Source: CAWJKP01 sp963843465
GTDB lineage: Bacteria > Planctomycetota > Planctomycetia > Pirellulales > Thermoguttaceae
Direction: 5' to 3'
Length of the DNA stretch: 64,000 nt
Assembly: GCA_963843465.1 (NCBI GenBank)
Contig: CAWJKP010000001.1
Location: 930,001 to 994,000 of the forward strand
The position numbers and the translations under genes are program-made. The notes under the pieces were generated by a model. It was not told the DNA's origin and searched no databases. It saw only the letters and a list, made by a program, of their open reading frames with translations. This document shows positions 20,422 through 29,643 of the stretch, one piece after another. The stretch's first letter is position 1, and each line of letters starts with the position of its first letter.

Positions 20422-22218
20422 ATGCCCCGCAGCGTCAATCTTACGTGGGTGCCCGGAGCCAAGGATAGCGGACGAGCGGGCCGCTGGCGGAAGAAGTACA
20501 AGGGTAAGACCTACTACTTTGCAGGGGGGCGAGGAAAGACCGACCGGGAAGCCTACGAAGCCGCTGTGGCCGCGTGGGACGAAGAGAAGATCAAGATCGA
20601 CCGCGATGCCCCCCGCCCCCACCAGCGGGACCATGAAACGGCCATTGGCCAATGGGAACAGGTTGCGGCCTGGTGCTTCCGTCACGGCGACCGGGAGCTT
20701 GCCGAGCTTGCCACTAAGAAGCTGGAGAGCCTTCGCAAACGACTGGCCGCCCCCATCCTCAGCAAGCTCGACCGCGAGGACTGGTTCGAGTCCCTGTTCG
20801 ACAATCCGGCTGCGGCAGACCCAGAGTGGATGGCCCAGTTGGAAAAGATGGTCGTCGAGCATGACCAATGGCTTTCGACGTTGCCAACCGTGTCGGTTTC
20901 AATTCCAGTCCTTCCATCGCCATCAATTCCAGCCCTACCAGTTCCAGCGCTACCGGCCCCCTCGCGTTCGGCCACGCTGATCCAGCCCAGCATGGATCTC
21001 GACGGTAGCCCCCGCCGCATCGAGAAGGAGATTTGGCGTGATCGGCTGGAAGTCCAGAAAATGAAGGCTGCGTCTGACGACCAATCCTTACGGGCCTACG
21101 TTGATCGCTATCTCAAAGACAAGGAACACCAGGCCGCTGCCGGTGAAATTTCGGTTGGGCGGCAAAACGCATTGATCTCGCACCTCACGCATTTCCAAGA
21201 CTGCGTTGGCAAAGACACAGCGGTCGGTGAGATCGACGGCGAGACATTGGCAAGGTATCACGGCAATCTGCTCGGCAAGGTGACCTCGAAGACGTGGAGC
21301 CGAGCGACAGCGGGACACTGCATGACCAGCGTGAAGTCTTTTGTACGATGGCTCTGGCAGATTGAAGCCATTTCGACTCTACCTCGCGTATTGGACGGCA
21401 AGTCCACGGTACTGACGATCAGCAAGCCAATGCCGAAGGTCATTACATTTACCAAGGAAGAGATCACGTCACTGCTGGGCGGCGCATCGGACCGAACCAA
21501 ACTATATGTCTTGCTGATGTTGAATACGGCCATGACACAGAAGGATATTGCTGATCTTCAGCTTTCCGAAGTTGATTGGAATGAAGGCCGTATCGTTCGT
21601 AAACGGTCGAAGACAGCCGACTGCGAAAATGTGCCAACCGTGAACTATCTGCTCTGGCCGGAGACGCTAAGGTTGCTCAAACAAGAGCGGGCAGTTGGTT
21701 CTAAGGATCTTGTACTCCGAAACACCACAGGCAACCCTATCTGGTCTGAAGAAATCACCAGCGACGGCAAATATAAGAAGAACGATAACGTAAGGAACGC
21801 CTTCGAGCGACTGCGGAAGAAACTGAAGATCGGGAAGCCATTGAAGTCGCTGAAGAAGAGTTCGGCGTCGTTGCTCCACGACAATGAGAAGTTCTCCGCA
21901 CTCGCCAGTTTGTTCCTGGGGCATGCGCCGAGGAGCATTTCAGATCGGCACTACACCCAGGTTCCTCAGAATCTGTTCGATCAGGCAATTCGGTGGTTGG
22001 GGACGGAGTTCGGCCTCGTCGCCCCCAGCGAGAAGCCCAAGGCTGAGGAGTCGGCGGCGAAGCCCAGCGATCCCGCTCCTGCGCCGGAGCCCGACGCCGC
22101 TGAACCTGCCGCGAATCAGGAGAGCAAGGCTCGCACATCCCGTGCTGGCCGTCGTTCCAAAGCTGCGAAAGCTCGGCCAGCCGCCTCTCCCGCATCCCCG
22201 GCAGCACCACCTGAGTAA
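20422..22218 (+). CDS. tyrosine recombinase / integrase, planctomycete type
   Basis: The ATG at 20422 begins MPRSVNLTWVPGAKDSGRAG; upstream in-frame codons are implausible. An N-terminal AP2-like part is followed by a helical linker, a repeat-like PxLPxP spacer (about residues 155-185), a SAM-like core-binding domain (about 220-320) and a catalytic domain (about 335-530). LGHAPRSISDRHYTQ supplies the box II His and the Tyr nucleophile (about residue 510). The first Arg region reads MLNTAMTQKDIADLQ and the HxLR box reads LKKSSASLL, both non-canonical. The last 60 residues are Ala/Pro/Glu-rich and overlap a truncated SDR gene on the other strand. Confidence 0.85.
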   Translation: MPRSVNLTWVPGAKDSGRAGRWRKKYKGKTYYFAGGRGKTDREAYEAAVAAWDEEKIKIDRDAPRPHQRDHETAIGQWEQVAAWCFRHGDRELAELATKKLESLRKRLAAPILSKLDREDWFESLFDNPAAADPEWMAQLEKMVVEHDQWLSTLPTVSVSIPVLPSPSIPALPVPALPAPSRSATLIQPSMDLDGSPRRIEKEIWRDRLEVQKMKAASDDQSLRAYVDRYLKDKEHQAAAGEISVGRQNALISHLTHFQDCVGKDTAVGEIDGETLARYHGNLLGKVTSKTWSRATAGHCMTSVKSFVRWLWQIEAISTLPRVLDGKSTVLTISKPMPKVITFTKEEITSLLGGASDRTKLYVLLMLNTAMTQKDIADLQLSEVDWNEGRIVRKRSKTADCENVPTVNYLLWPETLRLLKQERAVGSKDLVLRNTTGNPIWSEEITSDGKYKKNDNVRNAFERLRKKLKIGKPLKSLKKSSASLLHDNEKFSALASLFLGHAPRSISDRHYTQVPQNLFDQAIRWLGTEFGLVAPSEKPKAEESAAKPSDPAPAPEPDAAEPAANQESKARTSRAGRRSKAAKARPAASPASPAAPPE

Positions 22219-22594
22219 CCAGGAACACCGACTTCAGGTTGACGGCCAGCACCTCGTCCCAGTCCTTCTCGGTGATCTGGTCGAACGGTTGGAGGCGGGA
22301 GATGCCCGCGTTGTTGACCAGGATGCTGACCAGCCCGAGTTGGCCCTCGACCTGCCGGACCATCTCTGTGACTTCGGCGGCGGTGGAGACGTTGGCCTGC
22401 ACGGCGACGGCATGGTTACCCTGGCTTCTGATCTCGGCGTAGACGGCCTCCGCATCCGCCGCACGGGTCTTGTAGTTGACGGCCACGCGGGCACCGGCTC
22501 TTGCCAACGCCAGCACCGTGGCCCTGCCGATCCCCCGGCTGCCGCCAGTCACGAGGGCAACCTTGTCTTGGAGCGATTCAGCGATTGATGCCAT
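22170..22594 (-). pseudogene. N-terminal fragment of SDR oxidoreductase (FabG-like)
   Basis: The ATG at 22594 gives a Rossmann NAD(P) motif (VALVTGGSRGIGRATVLALA), then NVSTAAEVTEMV, the ILVNNAGISR motif and NLKSVFLVTQVVLPGMRERR. Homology stops there, before the Ser-Tyr-Lys active site, where the sequence runs into the 3' end of the integrase gene. About half the enzyme is missing. Confidence 0.8.
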
Positions 22595-23118
22595 CGTCTT
22601 TATGGTCACCCTTCTTCCGGTGGTTCCTAGCTTCCGACACACCGTAGTCTAGTGCCCAAACATGCGGCTGGGTAGCACCGGGCAACCCACTCTTCCTCGT
22701 GGCACGCTCGCAGACCTCGCCAGAAGCCCAGGGATAGGCGTTTCGACTTGGACCACCGGAGGGCCACCCTCGCTCCGATCCGCCCTGCAAGGCCCCTTTC
22801 CGAGGCCGTAGAGCCATTGCGCCGTCCGGCGGAGATACGACGCTGCCAATGCCCTGTTAGGCCGTTCCGCCAGCTTGCGCATCTTCTCTATGTTGTATTG
22901 CTTAAAACTTTAAGTATTTGTGGGGCAACAGCCGAGATTGGTTTTCGGGACCTGCCGCCTGCCCGCGTCGGCAACAGGCCCCACTCCTGCCAGAGCAGCG
23001 TCCTCTCCGCCCCGATCCGGTGCCTACCGAACTGGCTGGTGGCGGACCGGATTGGGGAAGATTACCATGGGGGGCAACGTCGTCGAAAGGCATCGCGAGG
23101 AGCCAACGGTAACAAATC
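22595..23118. other. no clear gene
   Basis: A minus frame near 22880 (MRKLAERPNRALAASYLRRT) may be a small fragment. TTTAAGTATT at 22909-22918 repeats the same 10-mer at 20319-20328 next to the tRNA-Val fragment. Confidence 0.3.
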
Positions 23119-23889
23119 ATGGCACGATCACGCACAACGACCGCCAAACGGCAGCACACGCCACAAGATGGATCAGCCCGGGCGCGAGACGATCTAAGCC
23201 GTCTCATTGCCAATCCCAGGAAAGACACGTTGCGGTGGTGGTTCGATGTCGGGCATTTGGTCCTGCTGCTCCACCCGAGACCGGAGCCGGGCGCGAAGCG
23301 GCATTACGGCGAGAAGACGACATGGAAACTTGCCCAGCAATTCCGCCCCGATGATGAAACTAAGGCAAAGACCATGAGCGATATGCTCGTGCAAGCGCGC
23401 AAGCTGGCGTTGCGGTTCGATGATTGGAAGAAGCTGGAGGAGTTTCAGGGCGCGCTGTCCATTTGGCATACGATGTCGCTGCTGGCCGTCGATGCAACGA
23501 AAGGCAGCAAGAGCACGATGGAGGAGATGCACCAGCGATGCGTGGCCCAGGGCTGGTCCGTGGAGCAGTTGAAGCATGAAATCCAGAACGACAAGGGCGT
23601 CAGGAGAAAGAGTGGTCGGCATCCGAAACCGCTTGGGCCCGCTACGGCTGGGATTGCTGCCACGGACTTGATCGTAGCTGCTCGACGATGGACAACGTAT
23701 CACAAGGAGTGGTTGACAGGCCGCAAATCCGTACTGAAGCGCGCTCGCCGAACTGACTACGACTCGACTGTGCTTCGCGATGTCGAAGAAGCAATTCAGG
23801 GACTGGAAGACGTTCAATATGCGGTGAAGGGGGAACTCATGGAGCTGCGTCTGTTGGCGAAGAAGATCAAGTCGGCACTCAAGGAATAA
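23119..23889 (+). CDS. hypothetical protein, 256 residues, lysine/arginine-rich
   Basis: Soluble, basic, mostly helical protein. The N-terminus (MARSRTTTAKRQHTPQD) is disordered and basic. The centre has WWFDVGHLVLLLHPRPEPGA and ARKLALRFDDWKKLEEFQ, and the C-terminal 60 residues are likely coiled coil (VEEAIQGLEDVQYAVKGELM). DNA or RNA binding is plausible from charge only. It lies between integrase remnants and a glycoside hydrolase, so it may be accessory-element cargo. Family not recognised. Confidence 0.5.
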   Translation: MARSRTTTAKRQHTPQDGSARARDDLSRLIANPRKDTLRWWFDVGHLVLLLHPRPEPGAKRHYGEKTTWKLAQQFRPDDETKAKTMSDMLVQARKLALRFDDWKKLEEFQGALSIWHTMSLLAVDATKGSKSTMEEMHQRCVAQGWSVEQLKHEIQNDKGVRRKSGRHPKPLGPATAGIAATDLIVAARRWTTYHKEWLTGRKSVLKRARRTDYDSTVLRDVEEAIQGLEDVQYAVKGELMELRLLAKKIKSALKE

Positions 23890-23893
23890 CACC

Positions 23894-25157
23894 ATGCAAG
23901 TCAGGAACTTCAACATGTGGATGATGGTGACTTGGATGGCTGGTCTGCTGCTTTGTTTCTCCACGGCGACGGTAGCGGAGACCGTCACGGTCGATCTGGC
24001 GCAGACGGCGGCAAGATCCTCCATCGGGCCAGCGGCTTCCTGCACGGATTCAGCAACGACGGGCAGTTGCCGCCAGACAGTATGATAGTCCCGCTCAAGG
24101 CCCGACTGCACCGCACTCGCCCCGGCACAACCTGGCGCAGGCCCAGCGGATGAAGAAGCTGGGGATCGAGCAGCAGGTGGTGGTTTCGGACGGCTGGGGC
24201 TACGGCAGAGAACATCCCGGCGACGATGGCCAGTGGCCGAAGTGGGAAGAGTTCGTTGTACGCATGGTGCGGGAGGCCCAGCAGCGAGGGCTCAAGCCGC
24301 AGTGGGACATCTGGAACGAGCCGGACCACGGCTTCTTCTGGAACCGCTCGGCGGAGCAGTTCAACGAGACTTGGCGGCGGGCCTGCCTCAAAATCCGCGA
24401 GACTGATCCGCAGGCCGTCATAGTGGGGCCGAGTTGGTCAGGCGTCCATCCCGGCCAGCCCCGCTTCACGGCCTTCATCCGCTTCTGCAAAGACAACAAA
24501 GTTGTGCCCGACTACGTTTGCTGGCACTTCCCCAAGGACGTGGTGAAGGAGGCCGACGAGTGCCGCAAGCTCCTGAAGGCTGAGCAGATCCAGGTGAAGG
24601 GTCTGATGGTCAACGAATACTGCCTAGCACACGAGCAATATGCCGGAAAGACGGCCTGGCTGATCACGCAGGTCGAGCGGGCCAAGATCGACCTTGGCTG
24701 CCATGCCATTTGGGGCGACGAGGGCAAGGGCAACCTGGACGGCATCCTCTTCGATGCCCGCAAGGCCATTCCCAAAGGTCAGTGGTGGGCCTACCAGCGC
24801 TACGGTGCGCTATCGGGCCGATTGGTTTCCACCACGCCAAGCGCCAAGATCGACCTGGTGGCCAGCTGCGATGATCGCGGCAAGATCGTCCAGGTGCTGC
24901 TGGGTAACAAGGGCGGTTTGCAGGGTGACGTGACGGTCCGGTTCCAGGGGTTAGACAAAGCGGCCTACGTCCGGGAAGGCCACCGAATCCATGTCGTCGT
25001 CGAGCGGATTCCCGAGGATAAAGGTGGGGCGGTCGCGAACCTCCAAACGGCACTCGATACCCGGATGCCCGTCCGCGACAATGCCCTCGATGTGATGATC
25101 CCCTGGACCAGTGACCGCGATGCGTTCGTGGTGCGCCTTGGGCCGAACCATCAGTAA
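23894..25157 (+). pseudogene. GH39-like secreted glycoside hydrolase, two frameshifts
   Basis: The ATG at 23894, 4 bases after the previous gene, opens a signal peptide (WMAGLLLCFSTATVAETV). The frame changes at about 24010 to give ILHRASGFLHGFSNDGQLPP and at about 24115-24150 to the main domain (24150-25157). That domain carries the catalytic acid motif WDIWNEPDHGFFW, GPSWSGVHPGQPRF and VNEYCLAHEQYAGK (candidate nucleophile Glu). A C-terminal beta-sandwich follows. GH39 includes beta-xylosidases and iduronidases; the substrate is unknown. The catalytic part is intact, so the breaks may be recent or artefactual. Confidence 0.75.
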
Positions 25158-25203
25158 AGGTTTGGCAACCCAGTGGAACTGGCGAAACGTCGTGGACGAC
25201 ATT

Positions 25204-25340
25204 ATGCCCTACCAGTCCCGCATCTTCGCCCCCGGCCCCGACGACCGCACCGTCCGCACGGCCACGGGCGCGTTTCTTCATCAGCCCGCCGACTGGTCCT
25301 GCTTCCACCAGGCGATCCGGCCCTGACCCGCCGCTTGAAT
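25204..25340 (+). pseudogene. DUF2293-like N-terminal fragment
   Basis: The ATG at 25204 gives SRIFAPGPDDRTVRTATG; after one indel LLPPGDPALTRRL follows. That is the N-terminus I recall for planctomycete DUF2293 proteins. The rest of the gene appears at 27563, with about 2.2 kb of other DNA between. Confidence 0.55.
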
Positions 25341-25419
25341 CTGTGATACGAGCAGCCCCTCGAACAGCTTTTCCGCCAGGGGTAGAATGGAATGTTTCAC
25401 AACCATCGAGGACGAAGAA

Positions 25420-26817
25420 ATGCAACGCATGTGCATAGTTGCCGCAACAGCGTGGCTCCTGGCCGTCTCCACCAGTTCCTGGGCCCAATCGCCGCTTGCG
25501 GGTCCGGCCAAGCGTCTGCCCTTCTGCATCGTCGATACCGGGCAACGGCAGATTTTCAGCGATAGCCGCCAGCTCTTGAAAATCCCCAAACCGGGCGAGC
25601 CGTTCTTTGGTCAAGATGCTTTCTACCGCAGCGCGGAGCCAAGCTACCGGGACAACGATGACGGCACGGTCAGTGACTTGAACACGGGGCTCATGTGGGT
25701 CCAGCAGCGCGGATCGAAAGTCACCTGGACCGCTGCCGTCGCGGGCGCGGCCAAGTGCCGCATCGGCGGCCACACCGACTGGCGGATGCCGACCATCAAG
25801 GAACTCTACTCTCTGATCAACTTCGGCGGAGGCTTCCATCCCGAAGGCAACTCCAGGCCGTACCTCGACACGAAGTATTTCCGTTTCGTCTACGGCGACG
25901 TGTCGAAAGGCGAGCGCGAGATTGACTGTCAGGATTGGAGCGCGACGCAGTACGTGGGCACGACGATGAACGGCGATCCCACTATCTTCGGCGTCAACTT
26001 CGCCGATGGCCGGATCAAAGGCTATCCGAAACGAAGACGGCGACCGCAGGGTGTTACCGAGCACCGGCTGTTCGTCCGCTACGTTCGCGGCAATGCCCGC
26101 TACGGCGAGAACGACTTTCACGACAACGGCGACGGCACCGTCAGCGATCGCGCCGCGGGGCTGATGTGGTCCAAGGCCGACAGCAAGGCGGGCATGAACT
26201 GGAAGGCTGCCTTGGCCTGGGTCCGGGCACGGAACGCCGCCAAGTACCTCGGCTACGACGACTGGCGACTGCCCAACGCCAAGGAGCTTCAGAGCATTGT
26301 CGATTACACGCGGGCACCGGCAGTCACCCATACTCCGGCAATCGACCCGATCTTCGAGACCACCAAACTCGAAAGCGGCGATTACCCTTATTTCTGGTCC
26401 AGTACGACCCATCTCGATGGGCCATCTGACCGGCAAGGCACCGCCGCCGTCTATGTGGCTTTTGGCCGAGCCATGGGCTGGATGCAGTTTCCACCGGGCG
26501 TCGGCGAGTATCGTCATCTGGACGTTCACGGGGCGGGGGCGCAGCGCAGCGATCCCAAGCGCGGCGATCCAGCCGACTTTCCGCACGGTCGTGGGCCGCA
26601 GGGCGACGAGATAAGGATCGACAACTTCGTCCGTCCTGTTCGCAGCATTGACCCGTCATCCGTTCGGCTCGTCCATCCTGATGTTACACCGCTGCCGGTC
26701 GCTCGGGCGAGGCCGCAGGGACCGGCAATGGGAGAACCGCCTAGTCCAGACTTTCCGCCCGATATGAGGCCGAGGCCAGGCATGAGGCGGCCACCTCCTC
26801 CACGACCCGACTGGTAG
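25420..26817 (+). CDS. exported protein with two DUF1566 domains
   Basis: The start at 25420 is chosen for its signal peptide (MCIVAATAWLLAVSTSSWAQ). Two DUF1566 (Lcl C-terminal-type) units follow. The first has DNDDGTVSDLNTGLMW and TDWRMPTIKELYSLINF; the second has DNGDGTVSDRAAGLMW and DDWRLPNAKELQSIVDY. The end is Pro/Arg-rich. The fold is used in exported, often surface-bound proteins of unknown function. The gene is flanked by an 18-bp direct repeat (25345-25362 and 26925-26942, one mismatch). Confidence 0.85.
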   Translation: MQRMCIVAATAWLLAVSTSSWAQSPLAGPAKRLPFCIVDTGQRQIFSDSRQLLKIPKPGEPFFGQDAFYRSAEPSYRDNDDGTVSDLNTGLMWVQQRGSKVTWTAAVAGAAKCRIGGHTDWRMPTIKELYSLINFGGGFHPEGNSRPYLDTKYFRFVYGDVSKGEREIDCQDWSATQYVGTTMNGDPTIFGVNFADGRIKGYPKRRRRPQGVTEHRLFVRYVRGNARYGENDFHDNGDGTVSDRAAGLMWSKADSKAGMNWKAALAWVRARNAAKYLGYDDWRLPNAKELQSIVDYTRAPAVTHTPAIDPIFETTKLESGDYPYFWSSTTHLDGPSDRQGTAAVYVAFGRAMGWMQFPPGVGEYRHLDVHGAGAQRSDPKRGDPADFPHGRGPQGDEIRIDNFVRPVRSIDPSSVRLVHPDVTPLPVARARPQGPAMGEPPSPDFPPDMRPRPGMRRPPPPRPDW

Positions 26818-26920
26818 ACCAGTAGCCGACGCTCTACGGCCTAGCGGCCCTGGCTGCCGGGCCGACGTAGACCGTGCAGCAGGCAAAAGTGCCGGGAAGG
26901 GTGGACGTTGCAGATTGAGG

Positions 26921-27460
26921 CTACGATACGAGCAACCCCTCGTAGCGCAAGCGTGCAACTGCCCCTAACGATTGCAGCGTCGGCCCTCCCGCCGAGCCCA
27001 TGTTCGGACCATCGCAATACACCTGGACCTCGGCCACCCGCGCAGCATCGGTGGAGGTCTCGGAGTCGGACAGCAACAGATAGATGCCGGTGTCTGGCAC
27101 GCGGTATGCCCGCTTGAATCTCCCGTGTGCCGGAAGCGATGGCAGAAGTTCCTGCGGCGCGACCTCGCGGCCTTGCAAAGCCGCCAGGCGACCGAGATAG
27201 TCCTGGACCTCGCTCGTCTCGCAAGCCCGTGCGATCAGCGGCGTCATGTTGATCCCTTCCTCCCGAAAGCCAGGGGGAGCATCGGAATTGAGGCGTTCCG
27301 CTCTGGAGCGCGCCAATCGTTTCTCGGCTGCGGCTCCCGACATGGAATCTATGGCCTCTGGGATCGGCAGCCGCTCAAACTCCAAGATGCGCACGCGAGG
27401 GTAGTCCAGAATATCCTTAAACTCGCGCCCACAAGTGGGGCAATGGTGCAGGGGGTTCAT
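26921..27460 (-). CDS. hypothetical protein with CPTC zinc-ribbon-like start
   Basis: The ATG at 27460 gives MNPLHHCPTCGREFKDIL, a likely single zinc knuckle, then about 160 residues with ARACETSEVQDYLGRLAALQ and a beta-rich end (IYLLLSDSETSTDAARVAEV). No signal peptide. Upstream in-frame residues exist but lack a start context. I do not recognise the family. Confidence 0.5.
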   Translation of the reverse strand: MNPLHHCPTCGREFKDILDYPRVRILEFERLPIPEAIDSMSGAAAEKRLARSRAERLNSDAPPGFREEGINMTPLIARACETSEVQDYLGRLAALQGREVAPQELLPSLPAHGRFKRAYRVPDTGIYLLLSDSETSTDAARVAEVQVYCDGPNMGSAGGPTLQSLGAVARLRYEGLLVS

Positions 27461-27562
27461 AGGCTTGTCAACCGAACTCGGACTTGGCGAGAGGGCGCAA
27501 TGCGTGCCGTACACCCGCAATTATCGGCGCAAGCACGCCTTGCGTCAACGCGGCTGAGCGTC

Positions 27563-27830
27563 ATGGTCGAATGCCAAGCCCCACTCGACTTCCTGGCCTT
27601 CACACCGGCCTACACCGACCTGGCCGAGAAGCTGGCCGACGCCGTGACCAGGCACGCCACGCCGGTCGGCAGCGGCATCACGGCCTGGACCGGGCGCATC
27701 CCGACCCACGAGCGGGCCAAGGCCGCCGTGTTCGCCTGGATGCGGCACCAGACGACGGCCTACGACCAGATGAAGATTCCCCGGATCAAGGGAAAACGGC
27801 GGGGAGACGCGGAGGTTGCTGGCCGAGGTG
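27563..27830 (+). pseudogene. DUF2293-like C-terminal fragment
   Basis: The frame reads LDFLAFTPAYTDLAEKLADA, then VGSGITAWTGRIPTHERAKA and MRHQTTAYDQMKIPRIKGKR, the conserved DUF2293 C-terminal half. One extra G near 27800 breaks the frame before LLAEVSRRL. With the fragment at 25204 it makes one gene interrupted by about 2.2 kb. Confidence 0.6.
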
Positions 27831-27867
27831 TCTCGACGGTTAACCATAGTCACACCGCGTTCAAGGT

Positions 27868-28452
27868 TCATTTTCCCTCTGCTGTCTTCCGTTGCCATTC
27901 ACTCGGCTTGAGTGTAGCGAGCTTCTGGTCCTTCTTTGAGAGAGCTGGCCTGGCCTTGTATTCCGTCGTCTGCATGAAGGTCACCGGCAGATCGGAACGC
28001 TTCACGGCCTTCGCGTGGTACGGCCACGCGCGGTAGGCGTGGTCCACAGCACCACCCCAAAAGTTCGCGCGGCAGTCCACGATGACCTCGTCTTTTCCAG
28101 TCGTCACCCCCTCGATCCAGCATTTCTCGCCCTCGCCAGCGAAAGACATCTGCCCCCAGAACACGGCAACGATCATGTCTTTCTGGAAATCAACGGCACC
28201 GAGGCGATCCAGCCCGCCGCCTTTCGCGAACCCTCTCGGGAGCATCTGCCGGTCGCCCACCGCCTTCTTGACCGCATCCCATGCGGCCTTGTCGTGCGCA
28301 ACAAACACCACCATCCCTTTGCCCCCAACATCAATCCCACGGACCTCGGTGGCCTGTGGTGTTGGTTCCGCCCCGTCGCTGGTCCCAACACCAAAGCCCG
28401 CCGCCCAGGCCAAATGGGCGACAAGAAACACCTTAGCCGCTGTCTTGATCAT
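27868..28452 (-). CDS. exported hypothetical protein (PrcB-like fold possible)
   Basis: The ATG at 28452 begins a signal peptide (MIKTAAKVFLVAHLAWAAGF). The mature part has DFQKDMIVAVFWGQMSFAGE, then a strand-rich region with KDEVIVDCRANFWGGAVDHA and RSDLPVTFMQTTEYKA. The strand pattern resembles PrcB C-terminal domains, which bind proteases, but the match is weak. It probably acts in the periplasm. Confidence 0.5.
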   Translation of the reverse strand: MIKTAAKVFLVAHLAWAAGFGVGTSDGAEPTPQATEVRGIDVGGKGMVVFVAHDKAAWDAVKKAVGDRQMLPRGFAKGGGLDRLGAVDFQKDMIVAVFWGQMSFAGEGEKCWIEGVTTGKDEVIVDCRANFWGGAVDHAYRAWPYHAKAVKRSDLPVTFMQTTEYKARPALSKKDQKLATLKPSEWQRKTAEGK

Positions 28453-28649
28453 TTCCTTCTCCTCTCGAACGTCACGTATTACCAGAATTGCCTGTACCGC
28501 TTGGCTGCCCATTGGCAGCCCGAAGAACCTCTCGGACGGTCACATTATACTGTTTCTGCGTAAGCAGCCGGATCGACGCCTCCGACGTGGCCGGACTCAG
28601 GCGTTCCCGCACGGCCTTTCTCCTGGTCCAGAGGCAGACTGTAGCTGGT

Positions 28650-28978
28650 CCCTAAGCCTCTGGAACAGCCGGGGCAGCCCCAAGATCCTGATCCACACCC
28701 GGAAGGGCCGATGCGTCGGCATCTACTGCGACCAACCGGCCAAGGTGCTGGTGGTCGAGACCCAGGACGATCCCCGGCGCGCGGCCCATCCGTCGCACCA
28801 AGCCGTGCTGTCGATGATCTGCCCGCAGACGAGCGCCAAGGTGGTCGGCAGCTGCGGCACCGCCATAGACCACGTCCTGGCAATGGCCTTCGACGACCCG
28901 TCCATGGACGACGACCTACGCCGGACGCTGAACGCGCACGAGGTCGTGCTGGAGGGGGAGTGGTCGGATGTCTGGTAG
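28650..28978 (+). pseudogene. fragment of an unknown protein
   Basis: The plus frame reads PKILIHTRKGRCVGIYCDQP, then VLSMICPQTSAKVVGSCGTA and ends in LEGEWSDVW. Coding bias looks real, but there is no start codon with a ribosome-binding site. It seems to be the 3' part of a gene cut at about 28640. Confidence 0.35.
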
Positions 28979-29305
28979 AGCGGCTGGGCGGTGGTGGTGG
29001 AATAGGCGGCCGGACATCATGTCCGGCTGCCGCGTTTGGCAACAAAACTACTTTCTTGGTCATCCGTGGCTGAATCTGCGAACCGGGCTGTTGGAGATTT
29101 CCGGGGAACTCGGGAATAAATCCGCGGCTTCCTGCCTCTTATCTACAGGGCCGCCTGCCAAATTCTCACGATTTTTCGTGAACCATTTGAGCCCCAGCGG
29201 CATCTATACGATAGAATACTGGTAGGCAGTCCTTGTCGGGCTGCCGCCGGTTCAACCGAGCGAGAGCCATGACTTCCATACGCCTGAGTTACGAAGCGCG
29301 AAGAG
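28979..29305. other. AT-richer non-coding stretch before the tRNA array
   Basis: No gene seen. The stretch contains a short hairpin GGCAG/CTGCC (29224-29244) and is the likely site of the array promoter. Confidence 0.35.
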
Positions 29306-29346
29306 GGACGGGTACATTCGCCGATCAATCGGCGAATACCCCGTCC
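29306..29346 (+). promoter_or_regulatory. long hairpin upstream of the tRNA array
   Basis: ATTCGCCGAT (29316-29325) and ATCGGCGAAT (29328-29337) form a perfect 10-bp stem with a 2-base gap. GGACGGG and CCCCGTCC extend it outward. It could be an operator palindrome or an RNA stem in the leader. Confidence 0.55.
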
Positions 29347-29396
29347 TATCCATTGCGCTTGTGACACCAGGCCGTACCTATTCGCCGAGAATACCG

Positions 29397-29430
29397 AAAG
29401 CCCGGTGTCCCAAAGACATCGGGCTTTTTT
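29397..29430 (+). terminator. rho-independent terminator just before the first array tRNA
   Basis: AAAGCCCG-TGTC pairs with GACA-CGGGCTTT around loop CCAAA, followed by six T (29425-29430), 4 bases ahead of tRNA-Phe. It may end upstream transcription or act as an attenuator in the array leader. Confidence 0.8.
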
Positions 29431-29434
29431 CGTT

Positions 29435-29506
29435 GGGTCGGTAGCTGAGATGGTGTAGCACCTGGCTGAAGACCAGGGGACGCGGATTCGAGCACCGCCC
29501 GACCCA
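29435..29506 (+). tRNA. tRNA-Phe(GAA)
   Basis: Acceptor GGGTCGG/CCGACCC; anticodon stem CCTGG/CCAGG, loop CTGAAGA; T stem has an A-A mismatch; discriminator A. Confidence 0.9.
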
Positions 29507-29566
29507 CTGCGTGAAGGGTGCGCGCTGACCAGATGTATCCACTGCGTGGAAGGTGCGCGCCGAGAT

Positions 29567-29639
29567 GGCTCGTTCGTCTATCGGCAAAGGATCACGCCCT
29601 TTCAAGGCGCAGAGGCGGGTTCGACTCCCGCACGAGCTA
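29567..29639 (+). tRNA. tRNA-Glu(UUC)
   Basis: Acceptor GGCTCGT/ACGAGCT with a G-U first pair; loop CTTTCAA; T arm GCGGG TTCGACT CCCGC. An imperfect 23-bp direct repeat (29503-29525, 29538-29560) separates it from tRNA-Phe. Confidence 0.92.
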
Positions 29640-29643
29640 CTGA

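Noticed and set aside
24664..26586. 640-codon minus-strand open frame
   Set aside because: Runs antisense through GH39-like and DUF1566 genes; no recognisable motif.
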